A stretch of 11,934 nt of DNA, taken from assembly GCA_002367255.1 (NCBI GenBank), contig DFBD01000250.1, positions 1 to 11,934 of the forward strand. Direction: 5' to 3'. The position numbers and the translations under genes were made by a program. How positions within the stretch are numbered: position 1 is the first letter of the stretch; each line of letters opens with the position of its first letter. This document shows, one piece after another, positions 5,709 to 11,934 of the stretch. The notes under the pieces were generated by a model. The model searched no databases and was not told where the DNA came from. It saw only the letters and a program-made list of their open reading frames with translations. The stretch is from Rhodobacterales bacterium UBA3089 (GTDB lineage Bacteria; Pseudomonadota; Alphaproteobacteria; Rhodobacterales; Rhodobacteraceae).

Positions 5709-7043
5709 ATGAACTTACGTTGGCTCAAGTCTTATATGCCGCGAAGCCTGTTCGGGCGCTCGTTGCTGATGATTTTATTCCCCGTTGTTGTCCTGCAACT
5801 GGTGGTCGGTTTTGTGTTTATCCAACGGCATTTTGCACAAGTCACCACCCAAATGGCATCCTCTGTTGCGTTAGAGCTGAATTACGCTGCCGATCAGGTT
5901 GAAGAAATGGATAGCCTTGAAGAGGCGAGGGCGGTGTTGTTTTCCCTTGAACAACCATTCAACATCAAACTGGAACTGGAAACGGGCCAGACAGTATCGC
6001 CTGCGGCCCGTTTCTATTTCTATGATATTTCGGGGCGGGTTCTGATCGCGAGTTTACGTGACGACATTGATCGTACTATTTCCGTTGACCTCACCAAGCC
6101 GAACTGGACCGTCGGGGTGGAAATACAGACCAACCTCGGCGTGCTTCATGCGAATGTTCCACGCAGTAGGGTCAGCGCAAGAAATCCGCATCAACTATTG
6201 GTCTGGATGTTGCTGACGGCGATCATTCTGACGGTGATTTCTGCACTGTTTTTGCGAAACCAAGTGCGCCCGATCCGCATGTTAGCGGAGGCCTCCGAAG
6301 CGTTTGGTAAAGGTAGTGCCATGCCATTTCACCCATCAGGCGCAACCGAGGTGCGGCGGGCTGGGACCTCGTTCCTTGCGATGCGCGGTCGGCTGGAACG
6401 TCAGATAGAACAGCGTACACAGATGTTGTCCTCTGTTAGTCATGACTTGCGAACGCCACTTACACGCCTGAAATTATCCCTTGAAATGATGGACGAGGAT
6501 GAAGAAACCCAGCTTATGCAACAAGATGTCGAAGACATGGAGCAGATGCTGGACGTCTTGTTGTCCTTTGCGCGCGGCGATTCGCTTGAAAATACCAAGG
6601 CGGTTAACCCGCAGGATATGATTAATAAAGTGGTGGCTGATTGCAAGCGAACTGGTCTTGAAATACAATTCGACTTTGACAACCAAACACCTGCATCAAG
6701 TAAAATGAACCTGCGTTCCGGGGCTGTTTCGCGGGCGATTACGAACCTTCTTTCCAATGCGCTGCGATACGGAGAACAGGTTGCATTAAACGCGACGCTG
6801 TCGGAAAAATACTTAAAGGTTATTGTCGAGGATAACGGGCCAGGGATACCCAAATCCGAGCGGGAAAATGCGATGAAACCATTCGTGCGGCTTGATCAGT
6901 CGCGCAACCAAGACAGCAGTGGCGGGGTTGGTTTGGGGCTGGCAATCGTTGCCGATGTGGCGCGTAGCCATGGTGGTACTGTGCAATTGTCCAAAAGCGA
7001 AAAACTGGGCGGGCTGAAGGTGATTTTCACTATTCCCCGTTAG
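5709..7043 (+). CDS. EnvZ-like membrane sensor histidine kinase
   Basis: 444 residues from the ATG at 5709. Order: cytoplasmic start MNLRWLKSYMPRSLFGR, TM1 (about 18-38), a periplasmic domain of about 120 residues, TM2 (163-184), HAMP (about 185-235, NQVRPIRMLAEASEAFG), HisKA with SSVSHDLRTPLTRLK and phospho-acceptor His245, N box NLLSNALRYG with Asn350, G1 DNGPGIP (from 375), and G2 GVGLGLAI. This layout is that of alphaproteobacterial EnvZ/RegM-type kinases. The signal sensed is unknown. An in-frame ATG at 5646 would add 21 polar residues and overlap the start of the divergent metallo-hydrolase. I prefer 5709 because MxxRWLKxYMPRxLxGR is the N-terminus I know for this group, though no good ribosome site is visible for either. 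No response regulator is adjacent, which is unusual. The 3' end overlaps the convergent kinase gene by 14 bases. Confidence 0.88.
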   Translation: MNLRWLKSYMPRSLFGRSLLMILFPVVVLQLVVGFVFIQRHFAQVTTQMASSVALELNYAADQVEEMDSLEEARAVLFSLEQPFNIKLELETGQTVSPAARFYFYDISGRVLIASLRDDIDRTISVDLTKPNWTVGVEIQTNLGVLHANVPRSRVSARNPHQLLVWMLLTAIILTVISALFLRNQVRPIRMLAEASEAFGKGSAMPFHPSGATEVRRAGTSFLAMRGRLERQIEQRTQMLSSVSHDLRTPLTRLKLSLEMMDEDEETQLMQQDVEDMEQMLDVLLSFARGDSLENTKAVNPQDMINKVVADCKRTGLEIQFDFDNQTPASSKMNLRSGAVSRAITNLLSNALRYGEQVALNATLSEKYLKVIVEDNGPGIPKSERENAMKPFVRLDQSRNQDSSGGVGLGLAIVADVARSHGGTVQLSKSEKLGGLKVIFTIPR

Positions 7044-8052
7044 CGATTTCCAAACCTTTTCTAGCAAAAATAGGTACAAACGCCCCAAGCCGAAGCCCTT
7101 GTTCAGGGTTCGAGGCATTGCCATCGAGCGCCCGTTTTTTTACGCCTTGCAAAATCGCAGCCATACGGAAAAAGCTGAACGCAACATAAAAACCCATATC
7201 AGGCACGTCGCTTAGCCCGGTGCGCCTGGCGTAAAGCTCCACATATTCCCGATCCTCGGGGATTCCAAGCGCGTGGCGATCTTCTCCCTCCAGCCCGCGC
7301 CCCTCGGGGCCAACGGGCATGGCCCACTGCATCAATTGTGCGCCAAGGTCGGCCAAAGGATGGCCAAGGGTTGAAAGCTCCCAATCCAGAATTGCCACAA
7401 GCTCCGGCCCATCTGGCGCGAACAGCAGGTTATCAATCCGCCAATCTCCGTGTACCAAAGATGACGTGTCATCGCCTTCGGGAATGTTCCTGTCCAGCCA
7501 TTCGATCAGCTGATCCATCTGCGTAATTTCGCCCGTTTCGCTGGCGCGGTACTGGCCCGACCAGCGTGAAATCTGGCGTGCGAAATAATTTCCCGGTTTG
7601 CCATAATTCGACAATCCAACCGCTTCGACATCTACCGAATGCAAAGCCGCGAGTCCGGCATTCATGGCGTCATAGATTCCGCGACGCTCATCCGGCGTTA
7701 CATCGGGAATACGCGGATCGACGAAATTACGCCCCTCGATATATTCCATCACGTAGAACATGCTGCCTATGACGTCCTCGTCTTCGCACAGGAAATGCAT
7801 CTTCGGCACAGGTACACCGGTATCCGCCAGCGCAGACATTACGCGAAATTCACGATCAACCGCATGTGCGGACTTTAGCAATACCCCCGGAGGTTTGCGC
7901 CGCAAGACGAACTTGGCCGTGTTGGAGGTCAAAATAAACGTCGGATTAGATTGCCCCGTCGGCGTTTTTTCCGCACTCAGCGGTCCGCTAAACCCATCGA
8001 TTTGGCCAGACATGTATTTGGCAACGACATCAAGGTCCAGCAGATCAGCCAT
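7030..8052 (-). CDS. Aminoglycoside-phosphotransferase-family kinase, ACAD10/11 N-terminal / LvaA type
   Basis: 340 residues. Kinase signatures: TPTGQSNPTF loop (30-39), KFVLRRKPPG strand with the nucleotide-binding Lys (47-56), conserved Glu68, hinge YVMEYIEGR (100-108), catalytic HGDWRIDN (His201, Asp203, Asn208) and metal-binding DWELSTLGHPLADLG (from 223). This subgroup, with GHPLADLG after DWE, is the one fused to acyl-CoA dehydrogenases in animal ACAD10/ACAD11 and found as LvaA in Pseudomonas levulinate catabolism. There it phosphorylates the 4-hydroxyl of 4-hydroxyacyl-CoA. The start is the ATG at 8052, one base after the stop of the acyl-CoA dehydrogenase. The open frame continues upstream to 8295, but that part only shadows the dehydrogenase. 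The specific substrate is inferred from the gene pair. Confidence 0.87.
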   Translation of the reverse strand: MADLLDLDVVAKYMSGQIDGFSGPLSAEKTPTGQSNPTFILTSNTAKFVLRRKPPGVLLKSAHAVDREFRVMSALADTGVPVPKMHFLCEDEDVIGSMFYVMEYIEGRNFVDPRIPDVTPDERRGIYDAMNAGLAALHSVDVEAVGLSNYGKPGNYFARQISRWSGQYRASETGEITQMDQLIEWLDRNIPEGDDTSSLVHGDWRIDNLLFAPDGPELVAILDWELSTLGHPLADLGAQLMQWAMPVGPEGRGLEGEDRHALGIPEDREYVELYARRTGLSDVPDMGFYVAFSFFRMAAILQGVKKRALDGNASNPEQGLRLGAFVPIFARKGLEIANGE

Positions 8053-8053
8053 A

Positions 8054-9286
8054 TCAAACCTTCTCGTTTGTATATTTCCGTAGCTCGCCCCGTGCGATTT
8101 GACGGCGGTGAACGGCATCTGGTCCATCGGCCAAACGCAACGTGCGCACATGCGTCCAGCTTGCGGCAAGGCTGGTGTCTTGGCTGATGCCGGCAGCACC
8201 GTGCATTTGGACAGCTTCATCAACCACCTTAAGGGCAACACGCGGGGCGGCGACTTTGATCTGGCTAATCCACGGCGCGGCAGCACGCGCATCACCTTGG
8301 TCCATCATCCACGCAGCTTTTAGGCATAACAAGCGAACTTGCTCGATTTCCATCCGGCATTCAGCAATTATATCATAATTAGCCCCCATCTGCGCCAGCT
8401 TTTTGCCAAATGCCTCGCGCTCCAAGGACCGTTTACACATCAGCTCCAGCGCGGCCTCGGCATGACCAATGGCGCGCATGCAGTGATGGATTCGGCCAGG
8501 TCCAAGCCGCCCTTGCGAGATTTCAAATCCACGCCCTTCACCAAGCAGAAGGTCCGTAACGGGAATGCGAACATCCGTAAAACGAATATGCATATGCCCG
8601 TGTGGCGCATCGTCGTGGCCGTAAACCTCCATTGCGCGAACAATTTCAACGCCCTTTGCGGCCGCAGGAACCAGAACCATGGAGTGCCGTTGGTGCTTCG
8701 CGTCCGCATCCGTTCCGGTTTTCACCATCACGATGTAAATCGCGCAACGCGGGTCACCTGCACCAGAAGCCCACCATTTTTCGCCGTTTATTACGTATTC
8801 ATCGCCATCGCGAACACAAGTCATCGACATGTTCGTCGCATCGGAAGACGCCACATCAGGCTCTGTCATCAAGTAAGCAGATCGGATCTCGCCGTCCAAA
8901 AGAGGCTTCAACCAGCGTTCTTTATGCTCCTCCGTTCCGTAGCGCTCGAAAACTTCCATGTTGCCAGTGTCCGGGGCAGCGCAATTGAAAACTTCGGCGC
9001 CTAAACGTGTTTTGCCCATTTCTTCGGCTAAATAGGCGTATTCGACCGTAGTCAGGCCAAAGCCGCGTTCACTATCTGTTAACCAGAAGTTCCACAGTCC
9101 CTTGGCTTTTGCATCGTCCTTTAAGCCTTCGAGAATTTCAGTCATGCGTGCCGTGTACTCAAAGCGGTTACCGGTTTTTCCGATCTCGTTGTGAAACTCC
9201 TCGTCCAGGGGGGCGATCTGGTTTGTTACCATATCCCGAACCTGTTTAATCAAAGGGCGGACCTTGTCGCTGATACCCAAATCCAT
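8054..9286 (-). CDS. Acyl-CoA dehydrogenase family protein, ACAD10/11 / LvaC type
   Basis: 410 residues from the ATG at 9286, which has AGGAGAC five bases ahead; an in-frame ATG at 9325 lacks this. FAD enzyme fold: helical N-terminus, YLMTEPDVASSDATN (138-152) contacting flavin, NGEKWWASGAGDP (167-179), QGRLGPGRIHHCMRAIGHAEAALELM (258-283), EAFGKKL (291-297), MHGAAGISQD (361-370) and the end motif RLADGPDAVH (384-393). The ADGPDxVH end, in place of the Glu of classical MCAD, marks the ACAD10/11 and LvaC subgroup. These remove phosphate from 4-phosphoacyl-CoA made by the partner kinase instead of simply oxidising an acyl-CoA, ending in enoyl- or 3-hydroxyacyl-CoA for beta-oxidation. It forms an operon with the kinase gene downstream. 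About 110 bases separate it from the FliM-type gene upstream, enough for its own promoter, but I see no clear boxes there. Confidence 0.9.
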   Translation of the reverse strand: MDLGISDKVRPLIKQVRDMVTNQIAPLDEEFHNEIGKTGNRFEYTARMTEILEGLKDDAKAKGLWNFWLTDSERGFGLTTVEYAYLAEEMGKTRLGAEVFNCAAPDTGNMEVFERYGTEEHKERWLKPLLDGEIRSAYLMTEPDVASSDATNMSMTCVRDGDEYVINGEKWWASGAGDPRCAIYIVMVKTGTDADAKHQRHSMVLVPAAAKGVEIVRAMEVYGHDDAPHGHMHIRFTDVRIPVTDLLLGEGRGFEISQGRLGPGRIHHCMRAIGHAEAALELMCKRSLEREAFGKKLAQMGANYDIIAECRMEIEQVRLLCLKAAWMMDQGDARAAAPWISQIKVAAPRVALKVVDEAVQMHGAAGISQDTSLAASWTHVRTLRLADGPDAVHRRQIARGELRKYTNEKV

Positions 9287-9397
9287 AACCGTCTCCTGTT
9301 TTGTATCCTCCAATAGTTTGGGCAATTTATGTCACGAGTCGCAAGCAGTAGTTGGGCAATGACGCTGCGAAACCTGCGTAATCATGGCATTGGGGCT

Positions 9398-10291
9398 TTA
9401 GAATAAAGTATGTTCCTCGTCTGGAATGCGGGTAATTTTGAAGGCTTTGTTCGTTTTAAGTGCCCCCAAATGCCCCTTGAATATGGTTTTCGGGCCGCTA
9501 GAGGTTCGCCCTTCCAACGATAAGCCCGTTAAAGAGCCGTTAGCCATGTCTAGTAAGTCGCCCTTTTTCATGCCCAGAATGCTGCCTAACGAAACGTCCA
9601 TTCTGTTCACAATGGTGTCTAGTTCAATAGGGGCATCCACCGCCACGTTGGACATGGCAACACGCCATGTGTCATGTTCCAGCAACGTAGAATTGCGCAG
9701 CTCCATAGCCGAGATTTTTTCCATACAGGTTAAAGGTATAGCCAGTTCGAATTGCCCCAAGTTCACGCCTTCAACGTCTTTTATTGCCACCCGCAACAAG
9801 GCGTACTTCTTTTCCGCAAGCAGGAACATCAACGGTGCTTTTTCCAACTCGTACCCATGCATGCCCACATCGGTTTCAGTGATCTCTGGTTGATCAAATA
9901 CCTGCGACAGGATCTTGTTAATAACCAGTTTGAAAATCGCGGCATCTGTATTGGTAACAGGTCGTTCATAGCTTGCGCTTGGGGTCCCGCCCGCCAAATG
10001 CGTAATAGCGGTGTTAATAAACGATGAATCAAAGCCGGTCAGGCCGACATCATCACCAAAATTGACAATCCCAAACAAACGCGAGGTCATCGCCTCGATC
10101 GTTTTGGTGTGCGAGCTGATTGTACGATCGGAAACGGTTGCCACCACTTCGGTTTCCAGAAAATCAAGAAACACCCGTGCGGTCGCCTTTTCGATATTCT
10201 GAACAAGCGAATTCTGCAACGAAGCCTTGGTTTGCCGCACGGCTGCCGCTTCGATTTTTCGTCTCAGGATATTTGTACCGGGGTCAGACAC
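9398..10291 (-). CDS. FliM/FliN (SpoA) family protein, stand-alone
   Basis: 297 residues, GTG start (10291-10289). The layout is FliM-like: a middle domain (about 30-200) with the GGTPSASYERPVTNTDAAIF stretch resembling the GGxG...R.(F/Y)T.iE region, and a C-terminal SpoA domain (about 222-288) with VNRMDVSLGSILGMKKGDLLDM. FliM forms the cytoplasmic C-ring of the flagellar motor and binds CheY-P through an N-terminal EIDxLL peptide. Here the N-terminus reads MSDPGTNILRRKIEAA and that peptide is missing. No flagellar or chemotaxis gene is nearby. It may be the motor protein of an unusual roseobacter-type flagellum with distant genes, or a paralogue. The ribosome site (AAGGCGG) lies inside the 3' arm of a terminator hairpin, which could limit translation of read-through transcripts. 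Confidence 0.8.
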   Translation of the reverse strand: MSDPGTNILRRKIEAAAVRQTKASLQNSLVQNIEKATARVFLDFLETEVVATVSDRTISSHTKTIEAMTSRLFGIVNFGDDVGLTGFDSSFINTAITHLAGGTPSASYERPVTNTDAAIFKLVINKILSQVFDQPEITETDVGMHGYELEKAPLMFLLAEKKYALLRVAIKDVEGVNLGQFELAIPLTCMEKISAMELRNSTLLEHDTWRVAMSNVAVDAPIELDTIVNRMDVSLGSILGMKKGDLLDMANGSLTGLSLEGRTSSGPKTIFKGHLGALKTNKAFKITRIPDEEHTLF

Positions 10292-10294
10292 AGA

Positions 10295-10328
10295 AAAACC
10301 GCCTTTTCAATTAGAATAAGGCGGTTTT
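10295..10328 (-). terminator. Rho-independent terminator hairpin
   Basis: AAAACCGCCTT (10295-10305) pairs perfectly with AAGGCGGTTTT (10318-10328); the loop can extend the stem by TTC/GAA with one bulged base. On the minus strand the 3' arm runs into TTTTT, so it should stop transcripts of the small secreted-protein gene that ends at 10358. It abuts the GTG of the FliM-type gene and contains its likely ribosome site. Confidence 0.75.
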
Positions 10329-10357
10329 GGCAGGAAAAGATTTATAGGAGGTTAAGG

Positions 10358-10630
10358 TTATTCGATAATTTCAACAACCGCACCCGCGCCGACAAACTGG
10401 AAAAAATATAACGTTTCTTCGCCACTTCCGTCGCTATTTTTTGCACATTGGATGTTAAAGGCACGCGGCTCTTCACGCGTATCGACATTCAGGATGTTGC
10501 CACACTCAAACCCTTGAAGGTGTAAAAACAACTTCAAACCACTGCGCAATTGCTCGTCGGTGTAAGCCGAGGCGCTCGATACGCTGGACAGCAACACAGC
10601 AATAAGCAAAAATAGACGGGAGGTTTTCAT
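10358..10630 (-). CDS. Small secreted (periplasmic) protein of unknown function
   Basis: 90 residues from the ATG at 10630, with GGAG six bases ahead; an ATG at 10642 would put that ribosome site inside the gene. A typical signal peptide is visible: MKTSR, hydrophobic LFLLIAVLL, then SSASA before Tyr23 (AxA cleavage). The mature part of about 68 residues starts YTDEQLRSGLKLFLHLQGFECG and has exactly two cysteines (in FECGN and IQCAKN), which could form one disulfide. I do not recognise a family. It has its own promoter candidate and a terminator after it, so it is probably transcribed alone. Confidence 0.75.
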   Translation of the reverse strand: MKTSRLFLLIAVLLSSVSSASAYTDEQLRSGLKLFLHLQGFECGNILNVDTREEPRAFNIQCAKNSDGSGEETLYFFQFVGAGAVVEIIE

Positions 10631-10650
10631 CTCGAACTCCATAACAAACT

Positions 10651-10765
10651 ACATTTGCAGCCTATATACCGTTTGCACGTTGCATTTGGAATTAGCATTG
10701 CACTGTGGTGCGAAAATTGGGCTGTTTCCCGCTTAAGCCTGCGCCAATTTAGCCACATTTGCAGC
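10651..10765. repeat. 11-bp direct repeat ACATTTGCAGC within the divergent intergenic region
   Basis: ACATTTGCAGC is found at 10651-10661 and 10755-10765, one copy between the -10 box and start of the leftward gene, the other just ahead of the rightward promoter. This placement would suit a shared regulator, but an 11-base repeat could be chance. Confidence 0.3.
10663..10691 (-). promoter_or_regulatory. Possible promoter of the small secreted-protein gene
   Basis: On the minus strand a TATATA box (10668-10663) lies 17 bases after TTCCAA (10691-10686), and about 32 bases before the ATG at 10630. The -10 box is good, the -35 box poor. Confidence 0.33.
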
Positions 10766-10767
10766 TA

Positions 10768-10797
10768 TTGCAGGGCAGGGGAAAGGTTCCATATAAG
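10768..10797 (+). promoter_or_regulatory. Possible promoter of the small membrane protein and matB
   Basis: TTGCAG (10768-10773) and TATAAG (10792-10797) are 18 bases apart, with the -10 box about 28 bases before the ATG at 10826. The -10 box matches five of six consensus bases; the -35 box is weak. Confidence 0.35.
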
Positions 10798-10825
10798 GTG
10801 GCAACGCAACATTTACAGGTGAGCT

Positions 10826-11059
10826 ATGAAATTCCTCGACAAGATCCCGTTTCGCACGGCAATCATTATGACAATCTTTCTGGGGCTGGCTCCGTTTACG
10901 CCTGAACCGCATGTTTGGGAAAAACTGAAAATGCTGGTGGCTGGTGATCTTGTTAAGCCTATCGATATTTTTGATTTGCTTTTCCATATTGCCCCGGGTC
11001 TGGTGCTGCTTGCCAAGATTTATCGGCATAACACAGGTGCAGATCAAAGCGAGAGTTAA
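10826..11059 (+). CDS. Conserved small inner-membrane protein
   Basis: 77 residues, ATG preceded by AGGTGAG. Two hydrophobic segments are visible: about 10-25 (RTAIIMTIFLGLAPF) and about 48-66 (IFDLLFHIAPGLVLLAKIY). Between them lies a polar loop PEPHVWEKLKMLVAGDLVKPID. I recall similar proteins of about 70 residues with GLAPFTPEPH and a GDLxxPIDIFD loop from roseobacters, often labelled RND transporter. That label cannot be right for so short a protein without RND domains. It lies two bases ahead of the malonyl-CoA synthetase gene, so the two are co-transcribed; a role in membrane placement or malonate uptake is only a guess. Confidence 0.8.
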   Translation: MKFLDKIPFRTAIIMTIFLGLAPFTPEPHVWEKLKMLVAGDLVKPIDIFDLLFHIAPGLVLLAKIYRHNTGADQSES

Positions 11060-11061
11060 CG

Positions 11062-11934
11062 ATGTATGAAGACAATCACCTTATAGCGCGATTGCGCTCG
11101 GCATCTTTGGGCCGCGAGACGGATGTTTTTGTGCAAGGGAAGGGTGGGCGGACCTTCGGGGCGTTCTTTGCTAATGCGGAACGATATGCCGCTTTGCTTG
11201 TTTCCGAAGGCGTGGAGCCGGGCGACCGCGTGGCTGCGCAAGTTAACAAATCGTTAGAAGCGTTGGAGCTTTATGTAGGCACTGTGATGGCTGGCGCGGT
11301 GTTCTTGCCGCTTAACCCCGATTACACAGCGTCCGAGATCGCGTATTTCTTGCAAGACGCCACCCCGCACATGTTCGTCATCGACCCTTCGCGCAAATCC
11401 GAGATGGCACCTGCCGCAAAGGCTGCCGGTGTTACGCAGGTGTTAACACTGGATGCGAGCGGTGGTGGTACGTTGAGCGACACAGCTTCGTTGTATTCGG
11501 AGGGGTTCACACCTTTGCCACGGGCAGCGGATGATCTGGCCGCAATCCTTTATACGTCTGGCACAACGGGGCGCTCCAAAGGGGCTATGCTGACCCATCG
11601 TGCGCTATCCTCCAACACCGAAACTCTGGTTGGTTACTGGCGGTTTACCCCTGACGACGTGTTGATCCATGCTTTACCAATTTTTCATACGCACGGGTTG
11701 TTTGTTGCCACAAACGTGGCACTTATGGCGGGTTCGGCGATGGTCTTCCTGCCCAAGTTCGATCTAGATGCGATATTTAGCGCGATGTCTAAGGCCACCG
11801 CATTGATGGGGGTTCCGACATTCTATACCCGTTTACTAGACGACCCGCGCCTGACCAAAGACAGCGCGCAGAACATGCGGTTGTTCATATCCGGCTCGGC
11901 TCCGCTGCTGGCGGAAACCCACGAACGGTGGACA
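11062..11934 (+). CDS. matB: Malonyl-CoA synthetase MatB, N-terminal part
   Basis: 291 codons, open to the right edge; full MatB is about 500 residues. It is an ANL-superfamily ligase that activates malonate with ATP and CoA to malonyl-CoA. Close to the MatB pattern throughout: GDRVAAQVNKSLEALELY, GAVFLPLNPDYT, the P-loop LYTSGTTGRSKGAMLTH (Tyr164 onward), IHALPIFHTHGLFVATNV (from about 202), LMGVPTFYTRLL and LFISGSAPLLAETH at the edge. The missing part should hold the adenylate-binding YGMTE and the mobile C-terminal domain with its catalytic Lys. The ATG at 11062 starts two bases after the membrane-protein stop. A malonyl-CoA decarboxylase often neighbours matB and may follow outside the window. 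Methylmalonate is a possible additional substrate. Confidence 0.92.
   Translation, partial: MYEDNHLIARLRSASLGRETDVFVQGKGGRTFGAFFANAERYAALLVSEGVEPGDRVAAQVNKSLEALELYVGTVMAGAVFLPLNPDYTASEIAYFLQDATPHMFVIDPSRKSEMAPAAKAAGVTQVLTLDASGGGTLSDTASLYSEGFTPLPRAADDLAAILYTSGTTGRSKGAMLTHRALSSNTETLVGYWRFTPDDVLIHALPIFHTHGLFVATNVALMAGSAMVFLPKFDLDAIFSAMSKATALMGVPTFYTRLLDDPRLTKDSAQNMRLFISGSAPLLAETHERWT

Noticed and set aside
8053..8295. Upstream extension of the kinase gene (about 80 codons before the ATG at 8052)
   Set aside because: It lies wholly inside the acyl-CoA dehydrogenase gene in another frame, has no kinase motif, and the ATG at 8052 fits the family N-terminus.
8339..9004. 221-codon open frame on the plus strand
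   Set aside because: Antisense shadow of the acyl-CoA dehydrogenase, with Arg/His-rich composition and no recognisable motif.

Overview
The window looks like chromosomal DNA of a Rhodobacterales (Roseobacter-group) alphaproteobacterium. The evidence is gene content: a pca operon with a beta-keto acid cleavage enzyme, an EnvZ-like kinase, split ACAD11-like genes, a small membrane protein ahead of malonyl-CoA synthetase, and a lone FliM-type protein. Genus cannot be fixed from what I see.

Positions 1 to about 1290 are visibly richer in A+T than the rest and end exactly at the 3' end of a tRNA-Asn gene (1291-1365, minus). This is the usual picture of a genomic island inserted at a tRNA gene. 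The island edge carries two minus-strand genes. The upstream one is a 144-residue protein with the fold signature of a DisA/DAC diadenylate cyclase but altered active-site motifs. The downstream one, cut by the window edge, is a two-TM plus beta-barrel effector of the Cap15 / S-2TMbeta type. A nucleotide-signal protein next to a 2TM-beta effector parallels CBASS and Panoptes defence operons, but with a DAC-fold partner instead of a CD-NTase or mCpol. This is the most interesting part of the window.

Positions 1548-4735 are a tight plus-strand operon: pcaD, a hydroxynitrile lyase/methylesterase-type hydrolase, a BKACE enzyme, and a shortened PcaB-like protein that lacks two of the three conserved regions of its superfamily. 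Together they suggest a beta-ketoadipate route in which BKACE replaces the CoA-transferase and thiolase steps. A convergent LACTB2-like metallo-hydrolase (4738-5658, minus) follows. It is divergent from an EnvZ-like histidine kinase (5709-7043, plus) that has no response regulator nearby.

Positions 7030-9286 (minus) hold an acyl-CoA dehydrogenase followed one base later by an aminoglycoside-phosphotransferase-type kinase. These are separate-gene counterparts of the two halves of ACAD10/ACAD11 and of Pseudomonas LvaC/LvaA, and probably process 4-hydroxyacyl-CoAs. Next on the minus strand are a FliM/SpoA-family gene (9398-10291), a terminator hairpin and a small secreted protein (10358-10630). 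A divergent promoter region separates them from a plus-strand pair: a 77-residue membrane protein and a malonyl-CoA synthetase (matB) cut by the right edge.

All assignments come from reading motifs. No database search or structure prediction was run.
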